Shown here piece by piece: positions 57,761 through 60,056 of a DNA stretch of 60,056 bases (position 1 is the first letter of the stretch; each line of letters begins with the position of its first letter). The DNA is from an uncultured Fusicatenibacter sp. GTDB taxonomy: Bacteria > Bacillota > Clostridia > Lachnospirales > Lachnospiraceae. The notes under the pieces are model-generated. The model worked only from the letters and a program-made list of their open reading frames with translations, had not been told where the DNA came from and searched no databases. Made by a program: the position numbers and the translations under genes. Location: positions 1 to 60,056 of the forward strand of contig CABUPZ010000008.1 in assembly GCA_902493585.1 (NCBI GenBank), read 5' to 3'.

Positions 57761-59905
57761 CTACTCTTCTTTTCTCCTGGAATCATATCGATAATCGTTG
57801 GACTCTTCCAACTGTGCTTTTTCCTCCCGATGCAGGATCACCGCGGACAGCGGCAGCAGATCCATCTCGAGAATTCCAGCTTTCACCTCATGCACACCTT
57901 CCTGGCGCCGGAATGACAGTGCGTCGGTGCGGAAAATCTCAACCATTTCAGTCTCCTCACTGCGCTTCATCCCTGTCAGCCACACGGGAATTTCCACATG
58001 CACCTTCTCATTCCTGTTGTTGAGTACAACTACAATCTGCTCCGTAATATTAAACCGTCCATACGCCAGAAGATTGTAATCATGATACAGATCCATCAGA
58101 GAACCGTCAATCAGTACCGGATACTTTTTATGAATTTCGATCATTTCCTTATAAAAACGGATCAGATCCTTGTCTTCTTTTCCCCAGGGATAAGTTCTCC
58201 GGTTATCCGGATCGGTAAAGCCGCAGACACCTGCTTCATCCCCGTAATACAGGGTCGGAGCACCCGGCCATGTCATCTGGATGACGACCGCCTCGCGCAG
58301 CACCGCCTTGTTGACATTCTCCTCCGCTGCTTTGGAACCAAGATCTCCGACTCTTCCCACCCGGTGGTTGGTTCTGGTCAGGAACCGGGAATGGTCATGG
58401 TTATCCAGTTCGTTCATCGCGGTATACAGTGACGGTGCATAGAATGCCGGCATATGGTAGCGCATCGCTCCAAGAAAACTCTCGCTGTTGCCAAACTGCC
58501 CCTGATTAAACTCATCGCTGTGCTTCTCCATTCCGGTCAGGAACCAGGACACCGGCTCCATGAACGCGTCATAGTTCATCACCGTATCCCACTCGTCCCC
58601 CTGCATCCAGCTCCTGGCATCGCCATAATGTTCCGCCATAATGATCGCTTCGGGGTCCGCCGCCTTGACCACCCGGCGGAATTCCTTCCAGAACCGGTGA
58701 TTGAATTCCGGACTGTGACCGAGATCCGCCGCCACATCCAGACGCCATCCGTCTACATTGTACGGCGGAGAAACCCATTTTGCGGCAATCCGCATGATGT
58801 CGCTCATCAGTTCCGGCGATTCCTCATAATTCAGCTTCGGAAGCGTGTCATGTCCCCACCAGCCGTCATAAAACTCATTGTATGGCCAGTCATGCTCATT
58901 GAAAAATTTAAAGAATGTGTGATAAAGACTGTCCTTGGACACATAGGCTCCCGGTTCGTATCCTTCCTGATTCTCATAGATTCTTTCCCGGTCCAGCCAT
59001 TTATTGAAGGAGCCACAGTGATTGAATACACCGTCCAGGATAATCTTCATTCCACGCTTATGGATCTCCTCTACCAGCTGGATAAACAGCTCGTTGCTGG
59101 CTTCCAGATTTGCTTTGTTGGTGACACGATTGATATAGCGTGTGGCATGTGTATTGTCCATATCCCAGGTGTTCAGAAGCTCTCCTTCATCCTCTACGAT
59201 CTTTCCAAAATGAGGATCGACATAATCATAATCCTGAATATCATATTTATGGTTGGAGGGCGACACAAAAATCGGGTTCAGGTAAATGACCTGCACACCA
59301 AGATCCTGCAGATAATCCAGCTTATCCATCACGCCCTGCAGGTCACCGCCGTAAAAATTCCGCACATCCATCGGCTCCGGCTCTCTGCCCCATTCGTCGA
59401 TCTGTTTCACCTTTTCCTTAATGTAGCAGTATTCCCCGTTGAGAACATCATTAGATCGATCACCATTGAAAAAACGCTCCACGAAAATCTGATACATGAC
59501 CGCGCCCTTCGCCCAGTCCGGTGTATGGAATCCCGGCACAATGCCAAAGGAATACATCTCCTGCAGTTCTCTGGTAACTCCAAGTTTGTTGTAATAACAG
59601 ACCATCTTGCCATATCGGATCTCAAAATAATAAAAGATCGTCTCCGTTCCCACCGGAATATCGATCTCATAATAATCAAAACCGTTGCGAATGGTTCGTA
59701 CTTCCATCTCCTCACGGATGGCTCCACTGATAAAATACACCGCATCTACGTTGTTCCGCAGCGTCCGGAAACGGATGGTCACAACATCTCCCGGATTCGG
59801 TTCAAACGGAAACTGGTACTGCGGTGATTCGTCACTGTAAAGCGCATGCTTGTTGAACATTCCACGCACCTGTGAAATATACTGCTGTGCTTTTTCTTTA
59901 TCCAT
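57761..59905 (-). CDS. Glycoside hydrolase family 13 enzyme (neopullulanase/cyclomaltodextrinase-like)
   Basis: A 714-residue cytosolic alpha-amylase-family enzyme. An N-terminal starch-binding-like beta domain (residues about 1-125) precedes the barrel. The four conserved regions are DGVFNHCG (291-298), DGWRLDVAAD with nucleophile Asp390, IMAEHYGDA with acid/base Glu425, and LDNHDHSRF with Asp504. MYQIFVERFFNGDRSND matches maltogenic amylase/neopullulanase types, which cleave maltodextrins and pullulan. No signal peptide, so it acts on imported maltodextrins. GAGG ten bases before the ATG; a strong promoter precedes it. Confidence 0.92.
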   Translation of the reverse strand: MDKEKAQQYISQVRGMFNKHALYSDESPQYQFPFEPNPGDVVTIRFRTLRNNVDAVYFISGAIREEMEVRTIRNGFDYYEIDIPVGTETIFYYFEIRYGKMVCYYNKLGVTRELQEMYSFGIVPGFHTPDWAKGAVMYQIFVERFFNGDRSNDVLNGEYCYIKEKVKQIDEWGREPEPMDVRNFYGGDLQGVMDKLDYLQDLGVQVIYLNPIFVSPSNHKYDIQDYDYVDPHFGKIVEDEGELLNTWDMDNTHATRYINRVTNKANLEASNELFIQLVEEIHKRGMKIILDGVFNHCGSFNKWLDRERIYENQEGYEPGAYVSKDSLYHTFFKFFNEHDWPYNEFYDGWWGHDTLPKLNYEESPELMSDIMRIAAKWVSPPYNVDGWRLDVAADLGHSPEFNHRFWKEFRRVVKAADPEAIIMAEHYGDARSWMQGDEWDTVMNYDAFMEPVSWFLTGMEKHSDEFNQGQFGNSESFLGAMRYHMPAFYAPSLYTAMNELDNHDHSRFLTRTNHRVGRVGDLGSKAAEENVNKAVLREAVVIQMTWPGAPTLYYGDEAGVCGFTDPDNRRTYPWGKEDKDLIRFYKEMIEIHKKYPVLIDGSLMDLYHDYNLLAYGRFNITEQIVVVLNNRNEKVHVEIPVWLTGMKRSEETEMVEIFRTDALSFRRQEGVHEVKAGILEMDLLPLSAVILHREEKAQLEESNDYRYDSRRKEE

Positions 59906-59940
59906 ATGCTGTAAGCCTCACAATCTTTGTAGTTAGTATA

Positions 59941-59969
59941 ATTATACCCCTTTCCGGGTAGCGTTACAA
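59941..59969 (-). promoter_or_regulatory. Promoter of the GH13 gene
   Basis: Minus strand TTGTAA (59969-59964), 17-base spacer, perfect TATAAT (59946-59941), about 35 bases before the start codon. Confidence 0.8.
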
Positions 59970-59983
59970 CAATTTTTTGGCAG

Positions 59984-60014
59984 TAAAAAAGCCAGCGGAT
60001 CGCTGGCTTTTTTG
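59984..60014. terminator. Bidirectional terminator at the window edge
   Basis: AAAAAAGCCAGCG (59985-59997) pairs with CGCTGGCTTTTTT (60001-60013), loop GAT. It ends transcription of whatever lies beyond the right edge, or isolates the GH13 promoter. Confidence 0.85.
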
Positions 60015-60056
60015 GAGAAGGTATTTCTTCTTATGGGGTGTAGCAAAAACTATATA

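Overview
The window looks like a chromosomal segment of a spore-forming Clostridia bacterium, most likely a gut Lachnospiraceae (Blautia / Clostridium cluster XIVa type). Reasons: a complete eight-gene spoIIIA sporulation operon, moderate GC with strong AGGAGG ribosome sites and frequent GTG/TTG starts, the neighbour set M16C peptidase-era-recO, DUF5685-DnaJ and DUF4867 families typical of that group, and a heavy load of plant-glycan genes. No rRNA, tRNA, CRISPR array, intact insertion sequence or prophage was seen.

Layout. 1-7.1 kb: an orphan IclR regulator, the remnant of another gene, then a leftward sugar operon (DUF4867 protein, fucose/arabinose-isomerase-like enzyme, xylulokinase-like kinase, AraC regulator) and a thiamine transporter subunit (thiT). 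7.1-12.4 kb: spoIIIAA-AH, leftward and tightly coupled. 12.5-19.6 kb: a phosphopantetheinyl transferase coupled to a MATE exporter, a purine-type NCS2 permease with a structured leader, a three-gene group (SEC-C, YcxB-like, YkgJ-like) and a CNNM/CBS membrane protein. 19.6-26 kb: M18 aminopeptidase, a nucleoside-type amidohydrolase coupled to purine nucleoside phosphorylase, and a divergent GH3 glycosidase. 26-31.2 kb: zinc-ribbon/DUF5685/J-protein operon, small membrane protein, HAD phosphatase, and a decaying blaI-type regulatory unit. 31.2-39 kb: a frameshifted penicillin-binding protein, recO, era, M16C peptidase, SseB-like protein.

39-54.7 kb is the most distinctive region: a glycan-use locus. 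One leftward operon encodes two paralogous solute-binding proteins, two ABC permeases, an MttB-family (trimethylamine-methyltransferase-like) protein, a GH4 enzyme with a CHGV motif and a NagB paralog with altered active site. It faces a rightward YesM/YesN-type two-component system across a shared control region, and is followed by a DUF5060/DUF4038/DUF5605 glycosidase and a GH78 alpha-L-rhamnosidase. The order resembles the lpl/yes pectin loci of Bacillus, so import and breakdown of a rhamnose- and uronate-containing oligosaccharide is the best guess. The MttB-like and NagB-like members have no evident role in that scheme and are the best candidates for something new.

54.7-60 kb: a structured non-coding stretch, a truncated flavin oxidoreductase abutting a truncated HxlR regulator (apparently the scar of a deletion across a divergent promoter), ptsI, and a neopullulanase-type GH13 enzyme.

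All calls rest on reading motifs and context by eye; no database search was run.
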